A stretch of 64,000 nt of DNA from Paraburkholderia monticola (GCF_001580545.1 NZ_LRBG01000009.1:1-64000), one strand, 5' to 3'. Counted from the stretch's first letter, positions 8,689-17,257 are shown. Program-made: numbers and translations. The notes: generated from the letters alone by a model not told the origin.

Positions 8689-8895
8689 GACGCCTCTTTC
8701 GAGGCGGAACGGCACGTCGCTTAGCTCGACCCGGCGCGGCATTCTTGCGGCGCTCGCAATTCGATTGCTCCTGGGCGATGTGAACCGTCTGTGTCTGCGG
8801 GCGACGTGTCGGCGGCGCGTTCGCCTTTGCCGATTGCTATGAGGACGAGGTGAGCGTGCACGTGAGGAATGCACTCTCCGTGCAGATCACCACGT

Positions 8896-8917
8896 GGACT
8901 TTATGCGCATAAAGTCC
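8896..8917. promoter_or_regulatory. parS site 2
   Basis: This has the same TTTATGCGCATAAA core (8900-8913), with palindromy extending to 22 bp. The flanking bases are A/GTCC rather than the ACC of site 1. Confidence 0.85.
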
Positions 8918-9125
8918 GCCCCTCGATTCCTCGGACCTGCCTCCTCTCTTCCGCGACGGAATAGCTCGACCGAGGACGCTCAGCAGTTGCTTCTGTCGTC
9001 ACACGCAGTACATGAAGCACCAGCCATCTCCCTGCGCTGTCGACTCCACGAAAACAGCTGCGCTAAAGCCGCCTCTCACGCTTCCTCGCGAATCGCTCAA
9101 ACCATCACCCCACCCCTTACGCCTC

Positions 9126-9139
9126 TTTATGCGCATAAA
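9126..9139. promoter_or_regulatory. parS site 3
   Basis: This is a core TTTATGCGCATAAA palindrome with no longer symmetry, about 60 bp upstream of the parA promoter. Confidence 0.85.
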
Positions 9140-9185
9140 CCCTCTGCCGAATGGCCTATTTCCGAATTTCGCTTACATAAATCAT

Positions 9186-9213
9186 TTGAAATAGCAATTC
9201 AACCAGGTAAAAT
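9186..9213 (+). promoter_or_regulatory. Putative parA promoter
   Basis: TTGAAA (9186-9191) and TAAAAT (9208-9213) are separated by 16 bp and lie about 30 bases before the TTG start of parA. The -35 region is also part of a TTGAA/TTCAA inverted repeat that could be an operator for autoregulation by ParA. Confidence 0.5.
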
Positions 9214-9243
9214 CCATTTGCGTCTAAAAAGAGGAGGTGAAAT

Positions 9244-9906
9244 TTGGCGGCAGAAATCATCGCGGTAACACAGCAGAAAGGCGGGGTCGGGAAGAGCACC
9301 ATCGCGATGCATCTCGGCGCTGCATTTCACGAGAAAGGCAAACGCGTTCTCGTCGTCGACGCGGATGGCCAAAACACCCTGATTCATTGGGCCAGCGCTG
9401 CCTCCGACGGCGACAGCGGCATTCCCTTCGCGGTCGTCAACCTGTCCGAGGCAGGTAGCCAGATCCATCGCGAGATCAAGAAGTTCGTGGCTGACTACGA
9501 CATCATCGTCGTCGACTGTCCGCCCTCCATCACCGAAAAAGTCTCCGGCGTCGTTCTGCTCGCAGCGAGCGTCGCCGTGATTCCCACGTCGTCTTCCCCC
9601 GCCGATTACTGGTCGAGCATCGGCCTCGTCAAGCTGGTCCAGCAAGCTCAGGTCATGAACGAAGACCTGCGCGCGGTGTTCCTGCTCAACAAGACCGAGG
9701 AGAAACGGATGCTGACGCGCGAGCTCAAGCGCGCGCTGGAGGAACTCGGCTTCCCTCTGCTGAAAACCCAGATTCCCACGCGCGAGGCCTACAAGCAGGC
9801 CATGGCGTTAGGGCAAACAGTGCTCCAGATGAACGACCGCGGCGCAAAGCTCGCCGCGCTCGAAGTACGGGCGTGCGCCAACGAGATCGCCGCCTTGCTC
9901 CCGTGA
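9244..9906 (+). CDS. parA: Chromosome partitioning ATPase ParA
   Basis: This 220-residue ParA/MinD-type ATPase has the deviant Walker A motif QQKGGVGKST at residues 10-20, the Walker A' DADGQNT and the Walker B segment IIVVDCPPS. It would drive segregation of the origin region by ATP-dependent nucleoid binding, stimulated by ParB. It is short and lacks an N-terminal HTH, so it resembles type Ib/small chromosomal ParA rather than P1 ParA. The start is a TTG behind a very strong AGAGGAGGTGAAAT site. parB follows 24 bp later with a parS site in the gap. Confidence 0.93.
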   Translation: MAAEIIAVTQQKGGVGKSTIAMHLGAAFHEKGKRVLVVDADGQNTLIHWASAASDGDSGIPFAVVNLSEAGSQIHREIKKFVADYDIIVVDCPPSITEKVSGVVLLAASVAVIPTSSSPADYWSSIGLVKLVQQAQVMNEDLRAVFLLNKTEEKRMLTRELKRALEELGFPLLKTQIPTREAYKQAMALGQTVLQMNDRGAKLAALEVRACANEIAALLP

Positions 9907-9907
9907 A

Positions 9908-9921
9908 TTTATGCGCATAAA
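9908..9921. promoter_or_regulatory. parS site 4, between parA and parB
   Basis: A TTTATGCGCATAAA palindrome begins two bases after the parA stop and ends just before the parB start, overlapping the place where its ribosome-binding site would be. ParB binding here could affect parB expression. Confidence 0.85.
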
Positions 9922-9930
9922 GGACCCTGA

Positions 9931-10986
9931 ATGAAACCGTCCCAGTTCGCCAAAGGCTTTCAAGCACGTCCTGACACGACCAGCAGCGAAAAGCGCACCG
10001 CCCTCGACCGTCTGAATGCGATCGACGGTCTGGTTAGAAACGAACCGAAAACGCCGACGACAGTCGGGCGTCCGATCCCGGCCGTCATACCGTCGAGTTT
10101 GCAGGACGCCGAGATGCCGGATCCGGCCAACGAATCGGCGGCCTACCGCGCGTGGCGACTCGAACACGGTTATCGTCCGGGCCAGGTCATCGAGCTGGCG
10201 CTGAAAACGATCAAGCCGAGCCCGTTCAATCCACGGTACTTCTATGTGAAGTCGTCGATTGCGGAGCTCGCCGTCAATCTCGCGAAGCAAGGGCAGCAGC
10301 AGGCGATTCACGTCATTCCCGACTACGACAACCCCGGCACCTACTTCGTCAGTGATGGCGGCCGACGCGTGCGTGCGTTGAAAGAAGCGAACAAGGAGTC
10401 GGTGAAAGCGATCGTCATCGATCTGCCGATCGGCATCCAGAGCTACAAGCTCGGCTACGACCTCAACGTGCAGCGCGACTCGCAGACGGTATTCGACAAC
10501 GCGGTCGTCTGGCGACGCTTTCTCGACGAGCGGCATTTCCAGAGTCAGAAGGAACTGGCCGAACATCTCGGACTCGACGAATCGACGATCGCGGTCGCGC
10601 TGTCGATTGCCAAGCTGCCTGAACCGGTGATGCAGGAGATGGTCGCGCGCCCGGACCGCTTCGGCTCGAACATGGCATATCAGGTTGGCCGCTACCACTC
10701 GGCCCGCGGCGCGGACGCGACGTTGCGGCTGATCAACCGGATCCTTTCCGACGATCTGAGCACGCGCCAGGTCGCCGACATCGTGAAAGGCCGGGCGACC
10801 GCGCAGGAAAGCGCAAAACCAGCGGGCCGGCAGCGCTACGCGCAACGTCTGGAAATCAAGCTTGGCGGCGTGTCGGTGGGCGACCTGAAGTCGTACGGGG
10901 AGGACCGGCTCGAGTTGCGACTGAAAGGTCTCACGCGCGAAAAGCGCGACGAGATCCTGCTGCAGATTGAGAAGATGCTGAAGTAA
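9931..10986 (+). CDS. parB: Centromere-binding protein ParB
   Basis: This 351-residue ParB-family protein has a disordered N-terminus of about 85 residues, then the ParB/Srx CTP-binding domain (IKPSPFNPRYFY, SIAELAVNLAKQGQQQAI, VSDGGRRVRAL). The HTH is QKELAEHLGLDESTIAVALS and the dimerising C-terminus ends EKRDEILLQIEKMLK. The usual GERRxR motif reads GGRRVR here. It binds the parS sites flanking and inside the parAB operon, loads as a clamp and recruits ParA. It is probably co-transcribed with parA. Confidence 0.93.
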   Translation: MKPSQFAKGFQARPDTTSSEKRTALDRLNAIDGLVRNEPKTPTTVGRPIPAVIPSSLQDAEMPDPANESAAYRAWRLEHGYRPGQVIELALKTIKPSPFNPRYFYVKSSIAELAVNLAKQGQQQAIHVIPDYDNPGTYFVSDGGRRVRALKEANKESVKAIVIDLPIGIQSYKLGYDLNVQRDSQTVFDNAVVWRRFLDERHFQSQKELAEHLGLDESTIAVALSIAKLPEPVMQEMVARPDRFGSNMAYQVGRYHSARGADATLRLINRILSDDLSTRQVADIVKGRATAQESAKPAGRQRYAQRLEIKLGGVSVGDLKSYGEDRLELRLKGLTREKRDEILLQIEKMLK

Positions 10987-11045
10987 GACAAGAGCGGCGG
11001 TGCGCGTGCACTGCCGCTCTGATTTGAAAGGCCGTTATCGATCGA

Positions 11046-12395
11046 TCAGGCCGCGCGCGACTGATTCAGCGTAAAGGAGAGCAGATCGCCGTCGGTCGGC
11101 TCGCCCCAGGTCCTACGCGCGAGCCAGTCGAAGAAAGCTGTCTCGACGATCTTCGAGTCGAGCCCGCGACGTCGCCAGTCGTCGCGCATGTGCGTGCCGA
11201 GCCCCGGCAATTCCTCTTCCTCGAACGACTGCCGCGCGATATCGCGCTCCGACTCGCCCTGTTCGTTGTACAGCTCGTAGGCCTGCTTGCGACGGTAAGC
11301 CGAATATTCGCCGAGCAGGCGCGCCTTCAGATCGTCGGCTGGCGCCCCCACGGCCTTGCTCGCGCCGCCACCCGATGGCAGCGCCTCGACCGGCGGCGCA
11401 TAGCCCTTCTTCAACGCATCCTTGAACAACGCCGGCGCGCTGCGCACCGGCGGCAGCGACGTGCTGCGCATACGCTGCTCGGTCATCTGCAGAGCGGCGC
11501 GGATCCGGTTCTCCTCGCTGTCGGCGTAAAGCGTCTGCGCTTCCTTGAGCGGAATGCCGATCTTCACCATCCGGTCGACGAGCGTGCTGTCGAACACGTT
11601 CGGATGTTCGTCGAGCGCGAGCATCGGCTGCTTGCGCTCAGTCACGCGGAACTGGATTTCGGCGACGCGCCGACCCTCGCGATGCTCGATCAGCTCGACA
11701 AAGATATTCGTGACCGCGTTGACCTCGGCGATGGCCGGGCGCAGGTAATCGCGCTTGAAATACTTGTACTCGCGCTTCGCTTCGTCGCCGGCTTCGGTAT
11801 CGGGCGTGCCTGACAGAATCGGGCGCCACCATTCCCAGGTCTCGCGCATCGTCAGATGGCTCGGGTTGGTCAGATAGCGCACGCAGATCTCGTAGAGCGC
11901 GAGGCCCGCGCTGCTGCGCAACTGGCTCTGGAACTGCAGACTCAGCCGCGCATACTGGACCGGATCGAGCAGCTTCTTCTTGATCTTCGGTGCAAATGAA
12001 AACTCGACCCAGACGCGCCGCGTGGTCGGATCTTCGAGAATTTCCGCGTCCGCGATCAGCGTCGAAATACCCCATTTGCGGCCGGGCTTCTGACTCGACG
12101 TGCCGCTGCTCCACTCGACCTGCACCGACACCATGCGGCGCAGGTGCTCCTTGACGAGCGCGGTGTCATTGGAATCGAACGCGGAATTGGCGACGATGTC
12201 GGACAGGAGCGCGCGATACGTGTCACCCGACTCGTCCGCCTGCTGGGCCACCGCGAGCAACACGTTGAAAAGCTTGCGCGTAAGCAGCGTGATCTTGCCG
12301 CTCTTGGGCTGGATCGCGATCGCCTCGACGGCTTTGCGCAGCTCAGCCGAGCTCTGGCTGACAACATCGGTCTTTTTCGCGCGCTTCGTGGCCAT
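11046..12395 (-). CDS. repA: Replication initiator protein RepA (Rep_3/plasmid-type) of the second chromosome
   Basis: The product of about 449 residues resembles plasmid-type initiators with winged-helix DNA-binding domains. Recognisable parts are LTRKLFNVLLAVAQ near the N-terminus, VWVEFSFAPKIKKKLLDPVQYARLS, LALYEICVRYLTNPS and EYKYFKRDYLRPAIAEVNAV. It lies divergently beside the repeat-rich origin and next to parAB, the arrangement of Burkholderia secondary replicons. I chose the ATG at 12395 (MATKRAKKTDVV); no clear Shine-Dalgarno precedes it, and the leader instead carries a CCTCACC segment, the core of the origin repeat. That suggests autorepression, but this is an inference. An in-frame ATG lies at 12464. 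Confidence 0.88.
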   Translation of the reverse strand: MATKRAKKTDVVSQSSAELRKAVEAIAIQPKSGKITLLTRKLFNVLLAVAQQADESGDTYRALLSDIVANSAFDSNDTALVKEHLRRMVSVQVEWSSGTSSQKPGRKWGISTLIADAEILEDPTTRRVWVEFSFAPKIKKKLLDPVQYARLSLQFQSQLRSSAGLALYEICVRYLTNPSHLTMRETWEWWRPILSGTPDTEAGDEAKREYKYFKRDYLRPAIAEVNAVTNIFVELIEHREGRRVAEIQFRVTERKQPMLALDEHPNVFDSTLVDRMVKIGIPLKEAQTLYADSEENRIRAALQMTEQRMRSTSLPPVRSAPALFKDALKKGYAPPVEALPSGGGASKAVGAPADDLKARLLGEYSAYRRKQAYELYNEQGESERDIARQSFEEEELPGLGTHMRDDWRRRGLDSKIVETAFFDWLARRTWGEPTDGDLLSFTLNQSRAA

Positions 12396-12516
12396 GCGTC
12401 GGGGTGAGGAGGGGGATTTCGCGAGAGCATACCGGCTGTGGTGATACGCGTCTATAGCGCCCATCTCACCGTTGCCGGTGAAGCGAGTTTACGAAGCGCG
12501 ACTCACCGCGAGCGAC

Positions 12517-13937
12517 TCCCGAAAAGTCTCACCTCCCCTCGCTGCAACCAGGTTCGGGCTCTCCTTGTCGGTCGCGGCATTTGCGAATCCAGCGAATTTC
12601 GTGGCACTCGGCAACCGGGAGCATTCGATCCCGAATCTTCTCACCTTAAAATTTTTCACGGATTTTTCGAGACCTTGAGTAAACGGAGCGGGCCCTGTGG
12701 CGGGTGTCGGCCTCGTCGTACGGCCAGGAGAGCGACTTGTCAGTTACCGCATGATGCCGGCGACGCAAAATCCGGCTCAATAAAGGGAATGCCTGCATGG
12801 TCTTGCCGAAGCGCGCTACCAGGCGCCCGCATTTCGGCACGGGCGGGTCGTTCCGAAGCCGCAAAATTCGACTTCGCACCCGATCCGGAGCCACTGCCAA
12901 GGGGAGATCGAGCTACATGCAAATCCGCACCGCTTCGATGCCCCCCGAAAAAGCTCACCGTAACATCGTTGAACGGCGCAACACGACACGCTCTCATCCC
13001 GCGCCAATACCGCACCGGGCCGACGACACCTCCTGAAAAGCCTCACCTTTGAGCTTTCCGAAGGATTCAGCGCATCACGCCCAAGAACTCCTGAAAACCC
13101 TCACCTTTACAATCGCCAACACAAAAACTCCATACTTTCAATGACTTGCGATAATCCCCGCTAGTCCGCACCTGACGGGTGCCCCCGTAAAACCTCACCT
13201 CAAGCCTGTTTTTCGCACCGCAGCACATTTCGTTTCCCATCTCGCGCTTCCCGAAAAGCCTCACCTTTGCAATCCGAAGCTGGGTATACAGCCATACGCA
13301 AACCGCGATCAGCCGGGCATTTCCAGCCCAAAGCCCTCCTTCTCATCCCGAATTTCCTCACCTTAGCGTTCAAAACGCCTTCCCATGCTTCCCGAAAAGC
13401 CTCACCTTTGAGGGAATCGCTGGAAAAACCCGGTGGCCGATCCGCCGTATACGTCAGATTCCCGAATCCCCTCACCTTTCCAATCGCCAGCGGTTCCAGC
13501 CTGCCAGCCTTCCCGACGATCGATGCATCGCAATCCACCTACGCTCCCGTAAAACCTCACCTCAACGCCGTGATTGCTCAAAAAGCAGGCGAAATGGTCG
13601 CCCTCACCCCGCAAAACCTCACCTTCGTTTCGCGTTTTCTCCCGTGTCGGCTCACCAAAGCGGTTTACCACCCCAAAAAACCACCGAAAACCCACGCTCT
13701 CGCCCCTCCCGAAAGCGCTCACCTTAGTACTGGCCGGACCGACAAGGCACTTTCGCGAGCGCTCGGGCACTTCGCGGCTTCGAAGTCCCGCAAAACCTCA
13801 CCTTTGCCCAAACCCCACGTATACGGCGTTTCCTGAACCCGCTCACGTTCCGTCCCGGACCTCCTCACCGAGCTCCCCGAACACCATCACTCGAGTTTCC
13901 CGCAGACTCTCACCAAGGCTCCCGCAAAGCTTCACCT
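12517..13937 (+). repeat. Origin array of 19 direct 18-bp repeats (iterons)
   Basis: The consensus is about TCCCGAAAANCCTCACCT, with variants TCCTGAAAA, TCCCGTAAA, TCCCGCAAA and TCCCGAAT. Copies start at 12517, 12629, 12943, 13031, 13089, 13183, 13249, 13346, 13390, 13460, 13545, 13607, 13707, 13786, 13831, 13853, 13875, 13898 and 13920. All are in the same orientation. Spacing shrinks from 100-300 bp on the repA side to a 22-23 bp period over the last five, which are also the most degenerate. CTCACC is the most constant part. They are best explained as RepA-binding iterons. Confidence 0.85.
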
Positions 13938-14092
13938 TGTCGGCCTGAAACCCCCGTCAGATAAGGGTTTGCCGGAGCGTTAACGTCTTTAACAAGGGTT
14001 CAAAGGTGTTTACTTTTATTACTCTCAAGCCTTTTACCCCCGCGAGCCCGTGACACACGGTCTCCTACCACCAATCGCCATAGGATCTTCTC

Positions 14093-14180
14093 CCGTGAAA
14101 CAGTGCGCGATCATGAGGAAATCAGGCAAAGCGCTTCTAATACAATGGCTTATCAGCTATTCTTCGTTTTGTTTCACGGA
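14093..14180. repeat. Inverted repeat of CCGTGAAAC / GTTTCACGG arms
   Basis: CCGTGAAACA (14093-14102) and TGTTTCACGG (14171-14180) are exact reverse complements separated by 68 bp. Each arm contains one half of the widespread primary-chromosome parS palindrome, TGTTTCACGTGAAACA. It lies in the origin, between the AT-rich tract and the kfrA-like gene. Confidence 0.5.
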
Positions 14181-14325
14181 AAAAAGCCAGACACGCATGT
14201 TTACAGCCCCAAGTCGCCCATCAAAGCCCGTCTGCATACGCCAATTCGCTCGTCACTCATGAGTTAGTAGCAAACACTACGTAAATTGTTATGATTTATC
14301 CAATTCGAGCGACATCGAGGTAAAC

Positions 14326-15555
14326 ATGAATCTGGATCAGGAGCGCCAAGCCATCCGCGATGAGCTTGAAACGATGCGCGCACAAGGTATACGCCGGCAG
14401 GATCTGTCGCTCCATGCCTGCAAGCGGCTCTTTTTCGATCTTGGCATCCGGCCCTCGATGGCGGCCGTACGCGATCTCACCCAAACCGGTAGCGCGAGCG
14501 ACATCCCGAAAGACATCGATCATTTCTGGGAACGTATACGCAACGTGTTGCGGGTCAAGGTGGGAGCTGGTGCGATTCCAAAGGCACTCGAAGATCGCGC
14601 CGGCGAACTGCTAGGCGCGCTATTCGAAGAAGCGGTCGTCGAGGCCAAGGCGGCGCTCGAGGGCGAACGCGAAGAGATCCGCGCACAGATCAGCGCCGCC
14701 GAACTGCGCGTACGCGACGCGGAAATTCGCCGCGACGCAGCCGACGACGCCATCAGGCGCAGCGAGGCGCGCGCCGAAGCCGCGTGGGAGCGGGTTCGCG
14801 CACTCGAAACCCAGCTATCCAGCGCGACCACGCATGGCAGTGTTCACCTCGAAGGCCTGCAGGCAACCACGCGCCGGCTCGACCAGGAAAATGAAACGCT
14901 GCGCCAACGGCTCGAAAACGAGCAGAGCGCCAATGCGGCGCTGCGCGACCGGATCGACGCGTTGCACGTCGAATTGCGGCAAAGCACCGAGCACTATGCA
15001 CAACAGATCAAGGATGCGGTCGCCGAAGCGGAGCGGCGCGTCAAGCCGATGCTGGTCGAGCTCGATTCGCTGCGTAGCATGGCCGCCACGTACCAGTCCG
15101 GTGTCCGTGATGCAAGCCGCAAGGAATTCGAGTTCATTCAGCAGATTGCCGCCGCCAAGGCGCGCGCGGACCGCCTCGACGCGCAAGTGCGCGAGCAGTC
15201 GGACGAAGTCGATGCGCTGACGAAAGAAGTCGTCACGCTGCGTGGCCAGCAAGGTATCGATCCGGCCATCGCCGTGCTGCTGTGCTCGCTGGTTAGCGAG
15301 GGACGGCTCACGAGCGAAGAGCTGGGCATGATCGGCACCGCGGCCGACGGCCACGTGACGCTGCCCGCGCGATGCCCGAAATGCGAGGAAGGTGAGCCGG
15401 AGCTGTCGCAGGTCGATCACCGCTTCGAACTGCTGTGCCCGGAATGCGAGCACTCGTCGGGCCTCGGCGAATCGCGGCTTGCGGCCGTGAGCCAGTTTCT
15501 GTCGAACGATTCGAGCACCGCGCCGTCCTCCCGTTCCGTCGACGCGGTGCGCTAA
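14326..15555 (+). CDS. KfrA-like DNA-binding coiled-coil protein with C-terminal zinc ribbon
   Basis: The 409-residue product has an N-terminal KfrA-type DNA-binding region (residues about 1-100, with FDLGIRPSMAAVRDLTQTG). A long coiled coil of about 220 residues follows (EARAEAAWERVRALETQLSS and many similar heptads). The C-terminal part has two cysteine pairs (CPKCEEGEPE and LLCPECEHSS) that could bind zinc. KfrA proteins of IncP and related plasmids are autoregulated and help organise or segregate the plasmid. Position beside the origin of a secondary chromosome suggests a similar structural role. The zinc-ribbon tail is not part of classical KfrA. Confidence 0.75.
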   Translation: MNLDQERQAIRDELETMRAQGIRRQDLSLHACKRLFFDLGIRPSMAAVRDLTQTGSASDIPKDIDHFWERIRNVLRVKVGAGAIPKALEDRAGELLGALFEEAVVEAKAALEGEREEIRAQISAAELRVRDAEIRRDAADDAIRRSEARAEAAWERVRALETQLSSATTHGSVHLEGLQATTRRLDQENETLRQRLENEQSANAALRDRIDALHVELRQSTEHYAQQIKDAVAEAERRVKPMLVELDSLRSMAATYQSGVRDASRKEFEFIQQIAAAKARADRLDAQVREQSDEVDALTKEVVTLRGQQGIDPAIAVLLCSLVSEGRLTSEELGMIGTAADGHVTLPARCPKCEEGEPELSQVDHRFELLCPECEHSSGLGESRLAAVSQFLSNDSSTAPSSRSVDAVR

Positions 15556-15589
15556 CGGCGCATCGCCAATCCAGCGGAAAAAACGCCAA

Positions 15590-15631
15590 AGGTGAGGAAA
15601 TTCGGGACCTCAAAGGTGAGGCTATTCAGGG
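15590..15631 (-). repeat. Two inverted copies of the origin 18-bp repeat
   Basis: AGGTGAGGAAATTCGGGA (15590-15607) and AGGTGAGGCTATTCAGGG (15614-15631) are reverse-strand copies of the origin repeat. They lie between the kfrA-like gene and the recombinase, the second overlapping the recombinase stop codon. They face the origin array on the other side of the kfrA-like gene. Confidence 0.8.
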
Positions 15632-16708
15632 CTCCCCAGCTCCCGTTTTCCTCGTCAAACGCCCGTCGCGCCGGGGCTCGGGCAATGGCGCCGCAGCCGG
15701 ATCCGGCTCCTGTGCCGCAGGCGAATCCTGCTGATCGATCCACGTTTGCCACGCGCGATACAGCCGGTTCGCGGACACCCCTTGGACGAAGCCGAGCCAT
15801 TGGCCGACCTGTTCGGCCTCCACCCCACTCTCGAAGAGGTCCGCCGCAAACGTGTTGCGCAAGGTCTGCGGACTCGCGCGCGAATGGCGCGATGCGGCGA
15901 TTCCCGCGGCATCGACCAGCGCGTCCACCGCGCGCAGCATCGTGGCTTTGTGCATAGGGCGTCCGGACGGCGACGCGGGAAACACGAGATTGCCGGCCAA
16001 CTCGGTTAGCCGACGTTCGGCGAGCCATGCGTCGAGAATCGCCGTCGCGAATGGCGCGAGCCGCGTGCGACGCGTCAGCATCGGGTTCGCGGACTCGATC
16101 GTAATCCACGGCGAGCCCGTCTTCACGCAACTAACCGTGAGCGCTCCCGCCTCTCCTGTCTTCAATCCGCCACCCAGAAACACGGCGATCAACGCGCGAT
16201 CGCGTCGCTCTCTCCAGCGTTGCGCGGTCGACAGCGCCGGCAACGGCGCAAACAACTGCGCGATCAACGCGGTGCGCTCGACATGCGTGAGAAAGCCGGT
16301 CGGCTCATTGTCGCGCGCGTTGCGCCACGCCGCTTCGCCATCCTGAGCAATGAAGCGGGCCGGATTGGTCGATGCCGATTCGACCTCGCGCACATGATCG
16401 AGCACGCGCTCGATGAGCCGCAAATAGCGGATCCGTTGCGTTCTACGAATCTCGAGACTGGCGACGAATTCGGCGATCGCGGGCGTGTCGACCGTTGCGA
16501 GGCTTTGTTGGCGCGTGCCGAGCCAGTCGAGAAACTGACCCCACTGCGCCTGATAAACCAACGCGGAAGAGCGACGAAAATGCTGCTTCGCGAGCCATGC
16601 ATCGAATGCGATCTGCGGGTCGCGACGCCAGTCTTCGCGCTGCTGATCGAACAGATCGGTAGAGGGCGCGGGACGGGGAACGGGCTCGGACAGATGAGGG
16701 GGCGACAT
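15626..16708 (-). CDS. Tyrosine recombinase/integrase-like protein with altered active site
   Basis: The 360-residue product has a SAM-like core-binding domain (AFDAWLAKQHFRRSSALVYQ) and a catalytic domain. By alignment from memory with XerC/XerD, the first catalytic Arg position reads Lys (GGGLKTGEAGAL). The HxLR box reads QTLRNTFAADLFESG, with the His replaced but the second Arg kept. The third-box His/Trp region is LGFVQ, and the nucleophile Tyr is present in NRLYRAWQTW. The ATG at 16708 has GGAAGGA six bases upstream. It lies beside the origin and could act in dimer resolution, but catalysis may be impaired. Confidence 0.8.
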   Translation of the reverse strand: MSPPHLSEPVPRPAPSTDLFDQQREDWRRDPQIAFDAWLAKQHFRRSSALVYQAQWGQFLDWLGTRQQSLATVDTPAIAEFVASLEIRRTQRIRYLRLIERVLDHVREVESASTNPARFIAQDGEAAWRNARDNEPTGFLTHVERTALIAQLFAPLPALSTAQRWRERRDRALIAVFLGGGLKTGEAGALTVSCVKTGSPWITIESANPMLTRRTRLAPFATAILDAWLAERRLTELAGNLVFPASPSGRPMHKATMLRAVDALVDAAGIAASRHSRASPQTLRNTFAADLFESGVEAEQVGQWLGFVQGVSANRLYRAWQTWIDQQDSPAAQEPDPAAAPLPEPRRDGRLTRKTGAGEP

Positions 16709-16823
16709 GAGCATTCCTTCCGTTAGTTGCTCCGTTTGGTTCGCGTATTGTAGGCGCCGAGCGCTGCAATGCAGACCGCAAGGAACGGAGGAAGATCCGA
16801 CCTATCCGCACATAAGCTCGCCA

Positions 16824-17234
16824 TCAACCGCCCCATGCCCGCGCGCGTCTCGACGCCGCATGAACCGCCAGTGGCCGCGCCGCACGACGCTCCGCCTGCC
16901 GCGCGGCTTCCTCGTAGGCATTGACGGCAAACGCGAAAACGGCCGGCAACGCATTGGACGCGCCAAAATCCACGCCCTCGTCGGTTTCGGGGTACGGCAG
17001 ATCGGACGGACGCTGGAACAGCCCGAGCATCAGCGCGTCGTGGCGGCTTGCAAACCCGAGGTCGGCCAGCGCCTCGGCTTCGATGGCATGCAGCAGGCGC
17101 CACGTGAGCGGCACCTGCTGGACGATATAGCGCGCGGCGATGTTGCGCACGATATGTTCGAGATCGCGCGCGGCGCTCTGGTAGCGCAGCGCGGCAAGCG
17201 TTTGATCGGTAGGGACGGCTTTCAGGTTGTTCAT
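16824..17234 (-). CDS. Unknown protein (136 aa) behind a LexA-type box
   Basis: I recognise no family. The product is mostly helical and hydrophilic (LAALRYQSAARDLEHIVRNI, TWRLLHAIEAEALADLGFAS) with an Arg/Ala-rich C-terminal tail and no signal or membrane segment. The ATG at 17234 has GGAG upstream. The upstream region carries a perfect LexA-type palindrome (17258-17277) about 25 bases before the start, so the gene is probably induced by DNA damage. It lies downstream of, and in the same direction as, the XRE-cupin gene, but its own operator suggests separate control. Confidence 0.75.
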   Translation of the reverse strand: MNNLKAVPTDQTLAALRYQSAARDLEHIVRNIAARYIVQQVPLTWRLLHAIEAEALADLGFASRHDALMLGLFQRPSDLPYPETDEGVDFGASNALPAVFAFAVNAYEEAARQAERRAARPLAVHAASRRARAWGG

Positions 17235-17257
17235 TCTCGGCTCCAATCGACACTTGA

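Larger units (their letters stand above)
8529..9243. other. Centromere-like intergenic region upstream of parA
   Basis: No convincing gene lies here; an open frame across 8894-9268 runs through two parS palindromes and into parA, and lacks a ribosome-binding site. The region holds three of the four parS sites and the parA promoter. Confidence 0.6.
12396..14325. other. Probable replication origin of the secondary chromosome
   Basis: About 1.9 kb between divergent repA and the kfrA-like gene has no credible coding region but 19 copies of an 18-bp direct repeat. These are followed by an AT-rich tract (about 13970-14040, including GTTAACGTCTTTAAC and TTTACTTTTATTACT) suitable for unwinding, and a second AT-rich stretch at 14270-14310. 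The layout of repA, iterons and AT-rich region matches plasmid-type origins. I found no perfect TTATCCACA DnaA box; the nearest is TTATCCAAT at about 14292. Confidence 0.75.

Noticed and set aside
8894..9268. Open frame upstream of parA
   Set aside because: It runs through two parS palindromes and overlaps the parA start, has no ribosome-binding site, and its sequence shows no family.
12396..12464. Longer repA start at ATG 12464
   Set aside because: The extra 23 residues look unlike the rest of the protein and lack a ribosome-binding site. I kept ATG 12395, but the evidence is not decisive.
12517..13937. Repeat array considered as a CRISPR
   Set aside because: Spacing is irregular (22 to over 300 bp), repeats are only 18 bp with variation, no cas genes are near, and copies recur far away. 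Iterons fit better.
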